From positions 1 to 49,061 of the IMG/VR virus record IMGVR_UViG_3300010412_000024: a stretch of 49,061 nucleotides of DNA; one strand, written 5' to 3'. Below, piece by piece: positions 7,696 through 15,819 of this stretch. This stretch comes from a virus. The position numbers and the translations under genes are program-made. The number at the start of each line of letters is the position of its first letter. The first letter of the stretch is position 1. The notes under the pieces were generated by a model, which did no database searches, was not told the origin of the DNA, and was given only the letters and a program-made list of their open reading frames with translations.

Positions 7696-9601
7696 AGGCT
7701 CCTCCGGCACAAGCAAGTTCTTGGGAACTGGTGGTATTGTCGATCCGTTCGCGTCCCAGCTCCAGTCCCATGACATCTGGAAACGCGGCGGCTCTTTCTT
7801 TGTACTCATCTTCGGTTATCTCCTCATAGGGAGCTTGCTTATATACGTGGTCATCTGAGGGGAAGAAGGATATACCTGATAGATCATCGAAGTTCTTGTA
7901 TACCCAATCCGCTACCTCTATCCACTCGTGCTCCTTAACATATATAGATACGCTGGGCTTGTGCTCACACCAGATCCTATTATAAATAGACCATAGTTGT
8001 AACTGTTGCAATGCCGTGAGATCCTTTATCGTTATGGAACCTGCCGGTGATCGCATTGGGAAGCTAAAGACGTACGCTCCGGGGTTCATAACATCTACCT
8101 CACATGGTACCCCGGCATCCTTGAGAGCAATGGATACAGGATCCTTAATGTCTCCCCGCACTCGGCGTATGTAGAACTCAGCGTACCTCGGATGGATACC
8201 AGAGGAAGATCCTACTAGCTGGGACACGGTACCACTAGGCTTTACACAGGTAATAGCCGCGCTCCTAGGTATCTTGAGCTTGGCTGCCCATGTTTTGTTT
8301 ACAGATATTGCTTCGTTCTTGAGTTCAGATAGCCTGTCGGCTAGGGTCATCCCATCAAATAGCTCGTCCCACAGGTCATACAGCAGCGGACAATCCATGA
8401 TACCGGTCAGGCTCACACCCAGTAGCCGCTCTTCCTCACAGTTTGCCTTCCACTTCTTAGAGATATACTTGAAGTCAGTAAGTGTAGACTGGAACGTACC
8501 CAGTATGGTAGCTAGTCGCACCTTATCTACAAGGGACGCTAGGGTATCGTGTGGTCTAGCTACTACCTCGGTCAGGTTACAGAACTGCCGTGGCCTGAGT
8601 ATTATCTCGGAGCAGGGGTTTGTCCCAAATTCAAAGTCTCGATCCCGTCTATCAGGCACTTGCCGTTTAGCTGCAACACGGGAAAAGATTCCCCGCTCCC
8701 CGGATTTAGAGGCGTAGAGATTACCCCACTCATTAAGAAACATTCCAATGTCAGGTCGTTCTGTGTACGCAACTGAGTTATTTGCGAGCGCACGTTGAGG
8801 TTCAGCAACATACCATTGGCCCGTCTTAGCTCCTGCCATACGGCTATCTGTAAGGTTACTAAGAGAAATAAGAGCAGAGCGGCGAACCCCACCGCATACG
8901 ATGGCCTCCGCGATCTTACATACGATGTCGTGGCACTCAATGGAAGTGAGTCGTCGTCCCGCTGCTCGCTTGAAGATTGATATTGTGTAGTCACATAGTT
9001 CCTTTAATGGTTCGGGACCACTAGCCCTGCCTCCAAAGGTCTTGAGAGGTGCTCCATGTGGTCGGATTCTGGAATAGTCCAGTGTTGGTATACATCCACT
9101 GTATAACAGGGACACCAGTTTGCGGTAGCCAGCAGCCCACCCCTTCTTGGAATCAAGGAAAGTAATGTGGGCCTCATCTTCCTCGGCTGGATAGAGAGTC
9201 TCCGCTACTGTAGGCAGCGCCTCTATGTACTTGCGCTCTACTGAGAACCCTACTCCAGTACCACACAGCAGTATGTACATGATCTCGTCAAAGACTTTGG
9301 GATCGTCCACGGGTACATACGCACAGTTGTACCCAGCTACGTGATCCCGTTCCAATGCAGGGCCAGCAGTCATCAGCGCCCGCATAGATGGCATGACTTC
9401 CTTATTCTCTATGGCATCAGACAGTTCCTTGTATAGCTTGTCCGGTATAGTGTAGTCATACTTATTCTTGAGGTGTTCGTACATAAACTCCATGTACCTA
9501 TCCACTGTCTCGGTCCACTCCTCACGCCTCCCCTTATCGGGGAGGTAGCGAGCGTACCGGGACTTATGGATATAGTCCTCATATAGGGTTTCAATACTCA
9601 A
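7685..9601 (-). CDS. nrdJ: Adenosylcobalamin-dependent (class II) ribonucleotide reductase, monomeric type
   Basis: A 638-residue enzyme making deoxyribonucleotides for phage replication. The radical-site segment TNPCSEI (Asn328, Cys330, Glu332) and a second Cys at 341 keep the 11-residue spacing of Cys408/Cys419 in the Lactobacillus leichmannii triphosphate reductase. Cys93 in YNCAYV is the likely partner of Cys341. The C-terminal CAGGAC pair matches the swinging redox cysteines of that enzyme. No NrdB-like subunit or NrdG activase is present, consistent with class II. The TTG at 9601 was chosen because AGGAGG lies six bases upstream. Upstream in-frame ATGs (9634, 9616-9622) would overlap the preceding gene more and lack a site. 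It needs vitamin B12 from the host. Confidence 0.95.
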   Translation of the reverse strand: MSIETLYEDYIHKSRYARYLPDKGRREEWTETVDRYMEFMYEHLKNKYDYTIPDKLYKELSDAIENKEVMPSMRALMTAGPALERDHVAGYNCAYVPVDDPKVFDEIMYILLCGTGVGFSVERKYIEALPTVAETLYPAEEDEAHITFLDSKKGWAAGYRKLVSLLYSGCIPTLDYSRIRPHGAPLKTFGGRASGPEPLKELCDYTISIFKRAAGRRLTSIECHDIVCKIAEAIVCGGVRRSALISLSNLTDSRMAGAKTGQWYVAEPQRALANNSVAYTERPDIGMFLNEWGNLYASKSGERGIFSRVAAKRQVPDRRDRDFEFGTNPCSEIILRPRQFCNLTEVVARPHDTLASLVDKVRLATILGTFQSTLTDFKYISKKWKANCEEERLLGVSLTGIMDCPLLYDLWDELFDGMTLADRLSELKNEAISVNKTWAAKLKIPRSAAITCVKPSGTVSQLVGSSSGIHPRYAEFYIRRVRGDIKDPVSIALKDAGVPCEVDVMNPGAYVFSFPMRSPAGSITIKDLTALQQLQLWSIYNRIWCEHKPSVSIYVKEHEWIEVADWVYKNFDDLSGISFFPSDDHVYKQAPYEEITEDEYKERAAAFPDVMGLELGRERIDNTTSSQELACAGGACEL

Positions 9602-9779
9602 GTTCGTCCTCCTCATCATCATAGGACCAGTCACCGAAATTGTCCTGTATGTACTTGTCTACGTGGTATCCGAACCTGTCAATGATCTCGTCGGTAGTAA
9701 TACCTAGCTCCAGCACCAGCTCATCCGGGTCCATTTCACGCAGGGTTTCAAGGTGGAACTCAAAGTCGTAGTCTTTCAT
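9591..9779 (-). CDS. Small acidic phage protein of unknown function
   Basis: A 62-residue acidic, helical protein. The segment DPDELVLELGITTDEIIDRFG resembles small proteins of unknown role often encoded next to nucleotide-metabolism genes in phages. The C-terminus is a run of Asp/Glu/Tyr. It overlaps its neighbours by a few bases on each side: the exonuclease stop overlaps its ATG (ATGA), and its own last 11 bases overlap the reductase start. Confidence 0.7.
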   Translation of the reverse strand: MKDYDFEFHLETLREMDPDELVLELGITTDEIIDRFGYHVDKYIQDNFGDWSYDDEEDELEY

Positions 9780-10519
9780 TGGCTTAACAATCCTTCACTT
9801 GTTGGTAGTGCCTTGCGTCCACGGGAATACGAACCGCAGTCTTGGCACTGGTACTGTTGATAGGTCATTGTCTTGGTACGTCGTACCTTGTGCTTTGTTA
9901 CGTGCTTGCTGCCACAGGTAGGGCAGATTGGATCGTCATCCATAATGTACTGTCCCCAATTAGGATGGCTATCTATCCACGGTAGCAGGTACTCATAGAG
10001 TTCAACCGTACTACGTACGTCCTGTATATTGTACTTACGCATACGGTCCATACACTTACTATCACCGGCTGCACACCCTATCCATAGGCCCATGTTGGAA
10101 TTGTCCTCCAACTTAGGACTGAGTCCTAGCTTCTTAAGTATGTACTTTAACCTATGGCTAGTCCAACCGAACTGCTTATTGCATACCTTGTACAGGTCAA
10201 GGTGTTGGTATGGGCTAGGTGGTGCGTACCCATGCTCAACAAACAAGGCATTAAGTTTGCGACAATCAAACTTCTTGCTATTGAATCCCAGCACTACGTC
10301 GGCGTCATCCAGAAGATTCCACATCCAGTCAATGAACTCCAACGGGTTGGTTTCGTCATACCATTTGAAATCTATACGCTTAGTACCATACCACTGTGCC
10401 GCACAGCACAGTATCGTACCCTCCTTGAGTGTATTCTCAGGAGGTATGAACAAGTTCTTCCTACCGAAATGGTAGGATAACTCAGGTAGATTCTCTATAT
10501 CAAGAGCGAGTATTTTCAA
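9776..10519 (-). CDS. DEDD-type 3'-5' exonuclease (RNase H-like fold) with C-terminal zinc ribbon
   Basis: A 247-residue protein. Exo I is LALDIEN (Asp7, Glu9), Exo II is GFNSKKFD (Asp85), and a late YNIQDV segment fits the Exo III Asp. The C-terminal 50 residues contain CPTCGSK and CQDCGSY, a four-Cys zinc ribbon. Such phage exonucleases act on DNA ends during replication or recombination, or on RNA. The substrate cannot be told here. The TTG at 10519 overlaps the upstream stop (TTGA) and has an AAAGGAG site ten bases upstream. An in-frame ATG at 10576 would overlap endonuclease I by 61 bases. Confidence 0.8.
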   Translation of the reverse strand: MKILALDIENLPELSYHFGRKNLFIPPENTLKEGTILCCAAQWYGTKRIDFKWYDETNPLEFIDWMWNLLDDADVVLGFNSKKFDCRKLNALFVEHGYAPPSPYQHLDLYKVCNKQFGWTSHRLKYILKKLGLSPKLEDNSNMGLWIGCAAGDSKCMDRMRKYNIQDVRSTVELYEYLLPWIDSHPNWGQYIMDDDPICPTCGSKHVTKHKVRRTKTMTYQQYQCQDCGSYSRGRKALPTSEGLLSQ

Positions 10520-10935
10520 CTTAACCAATCTCCTTTGATTGTTCCTACTGAGTAATCTATTCCGTTGGCCTGACACCAGTCAGAGTACTTGGTACTAGAC
10601 CTACGATCTATCTTGTTATCACGCATGAAGCACATAACGAACCGTTCCTTAGGATGCTGTGCTATAACAGCCAGCATCTTACGCCGGTCAGCAGCAGAGA
10701 ACTTTCCTTTAGCTTCAATGATTGTGCCGTTGGGTAGGAAGAAGTCGGGAGTATACCAACCCAACCTAGTCAGGTTGGTACTCCCGCAATCACCACACTT
10801 GGCCTTGTTCTTACGTAGTGGTTCCTCGTACTGGTACGAGTACTGTTCATACTGGAACTTAACGCCAAGCTCCTTGAGCTGTCTAGCTACAGTCTCCTCC
10901 CACCCAGATCTAAAACGGTTTTTCGCCGTGGACAT
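10516..10935 (-). CDS. Endonuclease I, Holliday-junction resolvase (T7 gp3-like)
   Basis: A 139-residue protein clearly related to T7 endonuclease I, which resolves branched DNA before packaging and helps degrade host DNA. The active-site pattern is conserved: FRSGWE (Glu13), KFQYE (Glu30), YTPDFFLPNG (Asp64) and IIEAKG (Glu74, Lys76), corresponding to Glu20, Glu35, Asp55, Glu65 and Lys67 of T7. Between Glu30 and Asp64 there is an extra segment with a Cys-x-x-Cys pair (KCGDCGSTN) that T7 gp3 lacks. It overlaps the upstream DUF3310 gene by 26 bases. Confidence 0.9.
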   Translation of the reverse strand: MSTAKNRFRSGWEETVARQLKELGVKFQYEQYSYQYEEPLRKNKAKCGDCGSTNLTRLGWYTPDFFLPNGTIIEAKGKFSAADRRKMLAVIAQHPKERFVMCFMRDNKIDRRSSTKYSDWCQANGIDYSVGTIKGDWLS

Positions 10936-11227
10936 ATGCCCGTTCCAACATCTGGTCCACCGTACTTGCAGGTTGCTTACTACAAGTACCTACCCCATAC
11001 TCCCACTCAAGTAGAAGTTCCAGATAGTGGATGGCTTTCTCAATGTCATGCTTACCGTGCTTCTGTCTATGTCGGCAGATATACTTAACGGCGTTGCCTT
11101 CCAACCAGTTCAGTCCATTCCTATGTATAAACTCTGACGGCTGGATGTTCAGGGATTTGTAATGGTCCCCTCCTACCTGCAAGTCAGAGGCTTTTATACC
11201 ATTAACCTTCACTTCAAAGTCAGGCAT
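10910..11227 (-). CDS. DUF3310 protein (T7 gp1.7-like nucleotide kinase family)
   Basis: A 105-residue protein with the DUF3310 signature: VGGDHYK near residue 18, then IQPSEFIHRNGLNWLEGNAV and KYICRHRQKHGKHDIEKAIH. T7 gp1.7, of this family, is a nucleotide kinase. Together with the ribonucleotide reductase in the same operon it probably helps supply dNTPs. It overlaps the exonuclease gene upstream by eight bases and endonuclease I downstream by 26. Confidence 0.85.
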   Translation of the reverse strand: MPDFEVKVNGIKASDLQVGGDHYKSLNIQPSEFIHRNGLNWLEGNAVKYICRHRQKHGKHDIEKAIHYLELLLEWEYGVGTCSKQPASTVDQMLERAYVHGEKPF

Positions 11228-12134
11228 TGACTATCTCCTCGTATACGTTGGGAACTTTAGTAACGTCGGTCAACCAAACAGGACCGTTGGAATATACAAA
11301 CTTACGTAGCCCTGTGCCACCATTGGCATCCTTCCAACAGGATACCTTGTAGTCACAGTATGAGCAGTTAGTACACAGCTTCATGTTAGGACTAGTACCG
11401 GACTGAGGTACTGGGTTGAACTTCTTGTCCCTTTCCGGTACAGTCTTGCTATGTATAGCTTTGTACACATCCTTTACTCTTTTCTCAACTTCCTCTTTAG
11501 TGTACAGATTTGTTGTTGCATTATCCCAATAGATCTCTCCACGATCCCTGTCTACCCAGAGGAATCCAGCACCATCGTAAGCAATGTCAGAGAAGTGGTG
11601 GTAGAAAGATAACTGCCACAAGTACCCGAACTTATCTGTACCCTTGGTCAGTCCGTTACTGCTCATTACTTCTTTGAATCCATAGGTGGAACTACTCTTA
11701 ACATCAACCAAGAATCCATCTATCTCTGCGTCTATCCTGCCGGATACTAGTACGAAGTGCCCATCGTCCATAACAAAGGACTCCTCTACCCTGCGCTGGA
11801 GGTGGTCTACCTTGTGCCCCGCCTCCTCCACCAAGTAGAGGGCAGCGTCCTCTATTATGTTACCATAGAGGAACTTAAAGGTAGTCGGACCAGACAGTGG
11901 ATCAGGCTCATGGTCCTCATGCAAGTTGAAGTAATGCTTACGCATACAGTCCTTGCCTAAGTCAGAGGCCCACAGTTTGTAGGGATCACGAGGATCCCCA
12001 CGGTACTGTGTAGCTTTAGCTAAGTTAGCTCCGATACTCATGGAGTACTTAGTTGCTAACTCGGGATCAGCTTCGTGCTTGGTATCCCTATTAAGCAAAG
12101 CGTATACGTCTTGCCGTATACTACTCGGAAACAT
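11220..12134 (-). CDS. Cas4/RecB-like PD-(D/E)XK exonuclease with iron-sulfur cysteines
   Basis: A 304-residue protein. Nuclease motifs: Glu95 in YGNIIED, SGRIDAEIDG (Asp135), VDVKSSS (Asp144, Lys146) and the RecB-family QxxxY at Gln174-Tyr178. Cys63, together with the cluster CTNCSYCDYKVSC (254-266), fits the [4Fe-4S] cluster of Cas4/AddB-type nucleases. In phages this family usually acts as a DNA end-resecting exonuclease for recombination or host-DNA breakdown. No CRISPR array or other cas gene is near. An AGGAG site lies just upstream of the ATG, which overlaps the upstream gene by 14 bases. Confidence 0.85.
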   Translation of the reverse strand: MFPSSIRQDVYALLNRDTKHEADPELATKYSMSIGANLAKATQYRGDPRDPYKLWASDLGKDCMRKHYFNLHEDHEPDPLSGPTTFKFLYGNIIEDAALYLVEEAGHKVDHLQRRVEESFVMDDGHFVLVSGRIDAEIDGFLVDVKSSSTYGFKEVMSSNGLTKGTDKFGYLWQLSFYHHFSDIAYDGAGFLWVDRDRGEIYWDNATTNLYTKEEVEKRVKDVYKAIHSKTVPERDKKFNPVPQSGTSPNMKLCTNCSYCDYKVSCWKDANGGTGLRKFVYSNGPVWLTDVTKVPNVYEEIVNA

Positions 12135-12633
12135 TCACCTGCTCCTCGGAATTGTAGTACTTAAGGAAGAACTCGTCATTCTGTCCTGTTACCAGATCGG
12201 TAAACAGCAGGGTCATCTTAACAACGTATGTCTCATAGTCTTCCATTGAATCAAAAAACCCTCTATTCATCAAGGAATCTGCCGCATCAATAGCAGCCTT
12301 GAGGGAGGACTGCCGACATATGGACATACCCTTATCTGTCTTGGGTACCGGGAAATCAGTTCGGACAGTAGGCGCGAACGCGGGAGTTGGTGCCGCTTTA
12401 GGAGCAGCTCCAGTCTGCGCTTGTCCCAAACCCTTGAACTCCAGTTGCTTGTACTTGTTCTCCTCTACGTTCATAGCAACGTACTGTCCCTGTTCCAGTT
12501 GAGGAGCACGGCTCTTAAAGCCACAGTTCACATCCTCTCCAGCTACCCGTGCCCATACTACCTCAGCGGCACCACGCTTGGTATTAACAGTCTTGGTCCA
12601 TACATCATCAACTAATCCAGTAATCGTTCTCAT
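12121..12633 (-). CDS. Putative single-stranded DNA-binding protein
   Basis: A 170-residue protein. The N-terminal 75 residues are beta-rich and could form an OB fold (MRTITGLVDDVWTKTV through a VAMNVEENKYKQLEF strand). A flexible Ala/Pro/Thr linker at about 78-92 follows, then a helical C-terminal half (SICRQSSLKAAIDAADSLMN) and an acidic tail. It is encoded between DNA polymerase and an exonuclease, where phages commonly keep their SSB. No other SSB candidate is visible. The assignment rests on architecture and place, and the family is not recognised with certainty. The ATG overlaps the polymerase stop. Confidence 0.5.
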   Translation of the reverse strand: MRTITGLVDDVWTKTVNTKRGAAEVVWARVAGEDVNCGFKSRAPQLEQGQYVAMNVEENKYKQLEFKGLGQAQTGAAPKAAPTPAFAPTVRTDFPVPKTDKGMSICRQSSLKAAIDAADSLMNRGFFDSMEDYETYVVKMTLLFTDLVTGQNDEFFLKYYNSEEQVNVSE

Positions 12634-14564
12634 TTGAAACTCCAGTTATATCCAACTTTGTGATCTATTTTGAGGGGGACTGACACTTTCAACTGCTGCT
12701 CTGTTGCCTTAATTAGTTTGTTCATTCTGATAAGTATATTATCGTGGTCTAATTGGTTTAATTCAGGGAAGGACAGTAGTATAGAATCATGCACCATCAT
12801 GTGCAGAAGCATCCCCTTCTTACGTAGGTCGCTATCACTACCTACTTTGTACAGCCAGTTAGGAACCACTCGCTCCCCTGCCCATCCTTGTATAGGATAG
12901 TTGTACACTTTAGTAGGGGAGAAGTCTTGCCGTCCATTGGGTCCGAGCCACGGTACTACATCAGTAAAGATAGTGTGCTTCACACCACCACAAGTAAACG
13001 TACTACTATATCTCTGCTCTCCACCTACAAATCCATTGGGTTCTTTGTTATCCCGTACCATCTGGAGGTTCGCTTGTTGCCATTGACGTACTCCGGGGTA
13101 CCTGTCATAGAATCCCTTTACTAATTTCTTTGTCTCCTCCTTACTTAGACCAGTATTCTTTGAGATAGTTCCAATTCCAGCACCATAAAGTATGCTAAAG
13201 TTTACACCTTTAACCTGCCTACGAGTCTTGTCTGTCATCTCAGTGGGTGACTTCCATCCCATAGTAGTGCGCCCTGTCTCGTAGTGTATATCCCTCTTAT
13301 GCTGGATGTCCTCTATCATCGTAGGATCTTGGGACAACTCAGCAGCACCACACATCTCCAGTTGTGAAAGATCAAACTCGTAGAACTTTCTTCCGTTTTC
13401 GTATCCTATACACTCCTTTGCATCAGGAGGAAAGTTCTGTCCGTTTGGATTGGAAGAACTTGTGCGTCCCGTTGCAGTTACGGTGGTGTTGATGCTTGGA
13501 AACAAACAACACGGCGGTGTATTTGGATTATTTACTACCTCTGACATACCCCTAAGGTACGTAGAGTGTAGCTTCTCAATCTGTTTATACCGTGAATACA
13601 TAGATACCAGCTCAGATACTCCGGGTATCTCCAGTTGTTCCAGTGCATGGACACTCTCCTCCGCTAACGAGTACCCTAAGGTAGCACTGGGAGGCTTGCT
13701 ACCCCATACGTGCACGATGTCTGAGTATTTCAACAGGGGCTTGGGAAACTGTAGGTTCACATCTAACCGGCTAGTTTTAATAACACCGGTTGGCATACCA
13801 GTTAGTACCTTGCTTATAACCCTACCAGTTACCCAATCAAACTTTGTTACTTGGGCGGGATTTGTAACAGATAGGTTTGGTTTACCATGTCGATCTACTA
13901 TAGTAACACCAGTCTGTACCATCTCAACCAACTTACTAAGTATATTCACCTGCTCTGGTAGCAACGACAGAAGTTTATTCTGTAGTGTAGTCTTGTTGAT
14001 GGGCAGCCCAGTGAGTTCCATTTCTGCTAGGAATATCAAGTGCTTATGAGCATCCATCATACTCTCAAGACTACGCACCTTTAGTTGCTTCTCATGTATC
14101 AACCGTGTGACATTACAATCAGCATCACAATAGTCCATCAGATCTTGTATTGGAATGTCCTCCATTAAATGTCCCGTACTTAAATACGAAGCAAGATCTA
14201 TACTCTTTTCATAGGGAATGTTATACAGTTGAGCGGTATCTTCTAGAGACATATTATTAAGGGTATGCCCTGATTGCAAGTACACCTCATACATAGTATC
14301 TATTACCGTGAGCTTGTCCCACCATTCTAGATCGGGATAGTTCTCTTTAATGTATCTAAGAAGATACTTAATGTCAAACATTACATTATGTCCAACAACG
14401 ACTACCGGCCCAAGGTCTAGCTGTTTGACTATAACATCCCAGTGTCTGTATGAACCCCCGTTTATAGAGATAACTAGTTCCCTATTATCTGGATACTCAG
14501 CGCCGGGGCTACGATAGGGGCCGTTAACTGTAGTCTCAATGTCTACTACAAATTTACTTGGCAT
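12630..14564 (-). CDS. DNA polymerase, family A, with 3'-5' proofreading domain
   Basis: A 644-residue replicative polymerase of the Pol I/T7 gp5 family. Exo domain: VVDIE (Asp8, Glu10), GHNVMFD (Asp64), and Tyr145/Asp149 in DYCDAD. Polymerase domain: motif A FDLSQLE (Asp398, Glu403), motif B RRQVKGVNFSILYG (Arg448, Lys452, Phe456, Tyr460) and motif C VHDS (His592, Asp593). All catalytic residues are present. The position equivalent to E. coli Phe762 is Phe. The 644 length is a little shorter than T7 gp5 (704). The ATG at 14564 has an AGGAAG site seven bases upstream. An ATG at 14594 would overlap the helicase by 41 bases. Confidence 0.95.
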   Translation of the reverse strand: MPSKFVVDIETTVNGPYRSPGAEYPDNRELVISINGGSYRHWDVIVKQLDLGPVVVVGHNVMFDIKYLLRYIKENYPDLEWWDKLTVIDTMYEVYLQSGHTLNNMSLEDTAQLYNIPYEKSIDLASYLSTGHLMEDIPIQDLMDYCDADCNVTRLIHEKQLKVRSLESMMDAHKHLIFLAEMELTGLPINKTTLQNKLLSLLPEQVNILSKLVEMVQTGVTIVDRHGKPNLSVTNPAQVTKFDWVTGRVISKVLTGMPTGVIKTSRLDVNLQFPKPLLKYSDIVHVWGSKPPSATLGYSLAEESVHALEQLEIPGVSELVSMYSRYKQIEKLHSTYLRGMSEVVNNPNTPPCCLFPSINTTVTATGRTSSSNPNGQNFPPDAKECIGYENGRKFYEFDLSQLEMCGAAELSQDPTMIEDIQHKRDIHYETGRTTMGWKSPTEMTDKTRRQVKGVNFSILYGAGIGTISKNTGLSKEETKKLVKGFYDRYPGVRQWQQANLQMVRDNKEPNGFVGGEQRYSSTFTCGGVKHTIFTDVVPWLGPNGRQDFSPTKVYNYPIQGWAGERVVPNWLYKVGSDSDLRKKGMLLHMMVHDSILLSFPELNQLDHDNILIRMNKLIKATEQQLKVSVPLKIDHKVGYNWSFK

Positions 14565-15819
14565 AACTGTGCTTCCTAAAGTTAATGGATTCAAATCTTC
14601 CAGTATCTATATCGAATCTCACCTCACACTTAATATGTTTAAGTGACGTATCAACACAGGGAGCAGGGGGTATCTTGTTCTTAGCTACGTGCAGTCCACG
14701 TATACTAGGAGGATCATCCTCACCCTTACCTATGAACAACAGTACGTCAGCCTCACCTTGTAATGCGGTACGACTCTTGTATATATGAGCCAGTGTCGGC
14801 CATCTGATACCATCAGCACTATCACCAGCCTGTACTACTGCTAGTACTACCACGTTGTAGTCCAGTGCTATGCGTCGTAGTTCCTCACCCAAAGACTGGA
14901 GCTTATCGTGGTCCTCCATCTTACCAGTGCCGTCCACCTTGAGCAGGACATTGATAGCTATTACTTTGTATGGTATCTCGGCAATGCGAAGTTCGTTATG
15001 TATACTAGCCAGTGACATATGGGTGTCCTGTACTATGTGGAACTTACGACCGTTAAGCCACTGGTCCATGAGTTCATCGGCCTTGTCTTTGTCAGCCATA
15101 AGATCCCGATAGTTAATGTTAAGCGCGCACCCACCGACACGGCCCCATAGTTTAGTAGGTTCCTCCTCGTTATTGAACAGGCACACCCTACCATCTGGTC
15201 CCATCTGGTCCAGCATGAATGTCATCTCGCTAGTAATAAAGGAGGTGCCCCCTATCTCAGGACGCTTGGCTATAATGATAACGTCACCCCCTGCCACCGG
15301 ACCGACTGACTTGTTAAGATCCTCTACTCTCCAGTAGTACCCGGTACCACTACGATCAGGCATATCCTTGAAGGATAGATTGATTACCTTACTAACTCGG
15401 GCGTCATCAGCATCGTCCAGTGCCCTAGTTACTTTAGTTCTGAAGTCATCCCACTGTAGTTTATTTGCATTGAGATCATCCAATGACTGTTGTAGATCTG
15501 CAACAGCAGCAGTCCTGTTAAGTATAGTAAGTACATTAGCTGGTGCCTTGTGCTTCAGTACGTTGTCTAGTATCGTAGAGTACTCAGCAAGTTTCTCCAT
15601 CTTCCAGTCGGGGTGTGCTGTAGTCCTGTACCATACTACAAATGAGGTGTGGTCTACCTCATTCACAGTAGGGAACGCCTCGTAATACTTGCCAATGTCT
15701 TGTACTAAAGTCCAAGACTCAGGTATGCACATACCTTTTTTGATATGTCTATGGTGTTGATTGTAGCCAGCCCTAGTGGTAAGGACAGATAGTAATGTAA
15801 GATCAATGTCGTCAATCAT
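14554..15819 (-). CDS. DnaB/T7 gp4-type replicative helicase with altered nucleotide-binding motifs
   Basis: A 421-residue protein. The N-terminal 140 residues are helical and the C-terminal part is a RecA-like helicase core. The Walker A region reads AKRPEIGGTSF: the position of the invariant Lys is Gly191. The Walker B strand KVIAINVLLKVD has Asn290 where Asp is usual. Other family features remain: LFNNEEE after the core helix, and VVQAGDSADG, which carries the motif 3 Gln. As the only helicase in the operon, between primase and polymerase, it should unwind the fork, but ATPase activity is questionable. The ATG at 15819 overlaps the primase stop (ATGA). An ATG at 15831 would add four residues. 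Confidence 0.85.
   Translation of the reverse strand: MIDDIDLTLLSVLTTRAGYNQHHRHIKKGMCIPESWTLVQDIGKYYEAFPTVNEVDHTSFVVWYRTTAHPDWKMEKLAEYSTILDNVLKHKAPANVLTILNRTAAVADLQQSLDDLNANKLQWDDFRTKVTRALDDADDARVSKVINLSFKDMPDRSGTGYYWRVEDLNKSVGPVAGGDVIIIAKRPEIGGTSFITSEMTFMLDQMGPDGRVCLFNNEEEPTKLWGRVGGCALNINYRDLMADKDKADELMDQWLNGRKFHIVQDTHMSLASIHNELRIAEIPYKVIAINVLLKVDGTGKMEDHDKLQSLGEELRRIALDYNVVVLAVVQAGDSADGIRWPTLAHIYKSRTALQGEADVLLFIGKGEDDPPSIRGLHVAKNKIPPAPCVDTSLKHIKCEVRFDIDTGRFESINFRKHSYAK

Noticed and set aside
7444-7809. Longer 121-residue form of the zinc-ribbon protein
   Set aside because: It would overlap the reductase by 125 bases, while a GTG at 7695 has a GGAGG site at good spacing.
11220-12134. Cas4 as part of a CRISPR system
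   Set aside because: No repeat array and no other cas gene in the window; phage Cas4-like exonucleases commonly occur alone.
13450-14049. 199-codon plus-strand frame inside DNA polymerase
   Set aside because: Antisense to a gene with all family A polymerase motifs.
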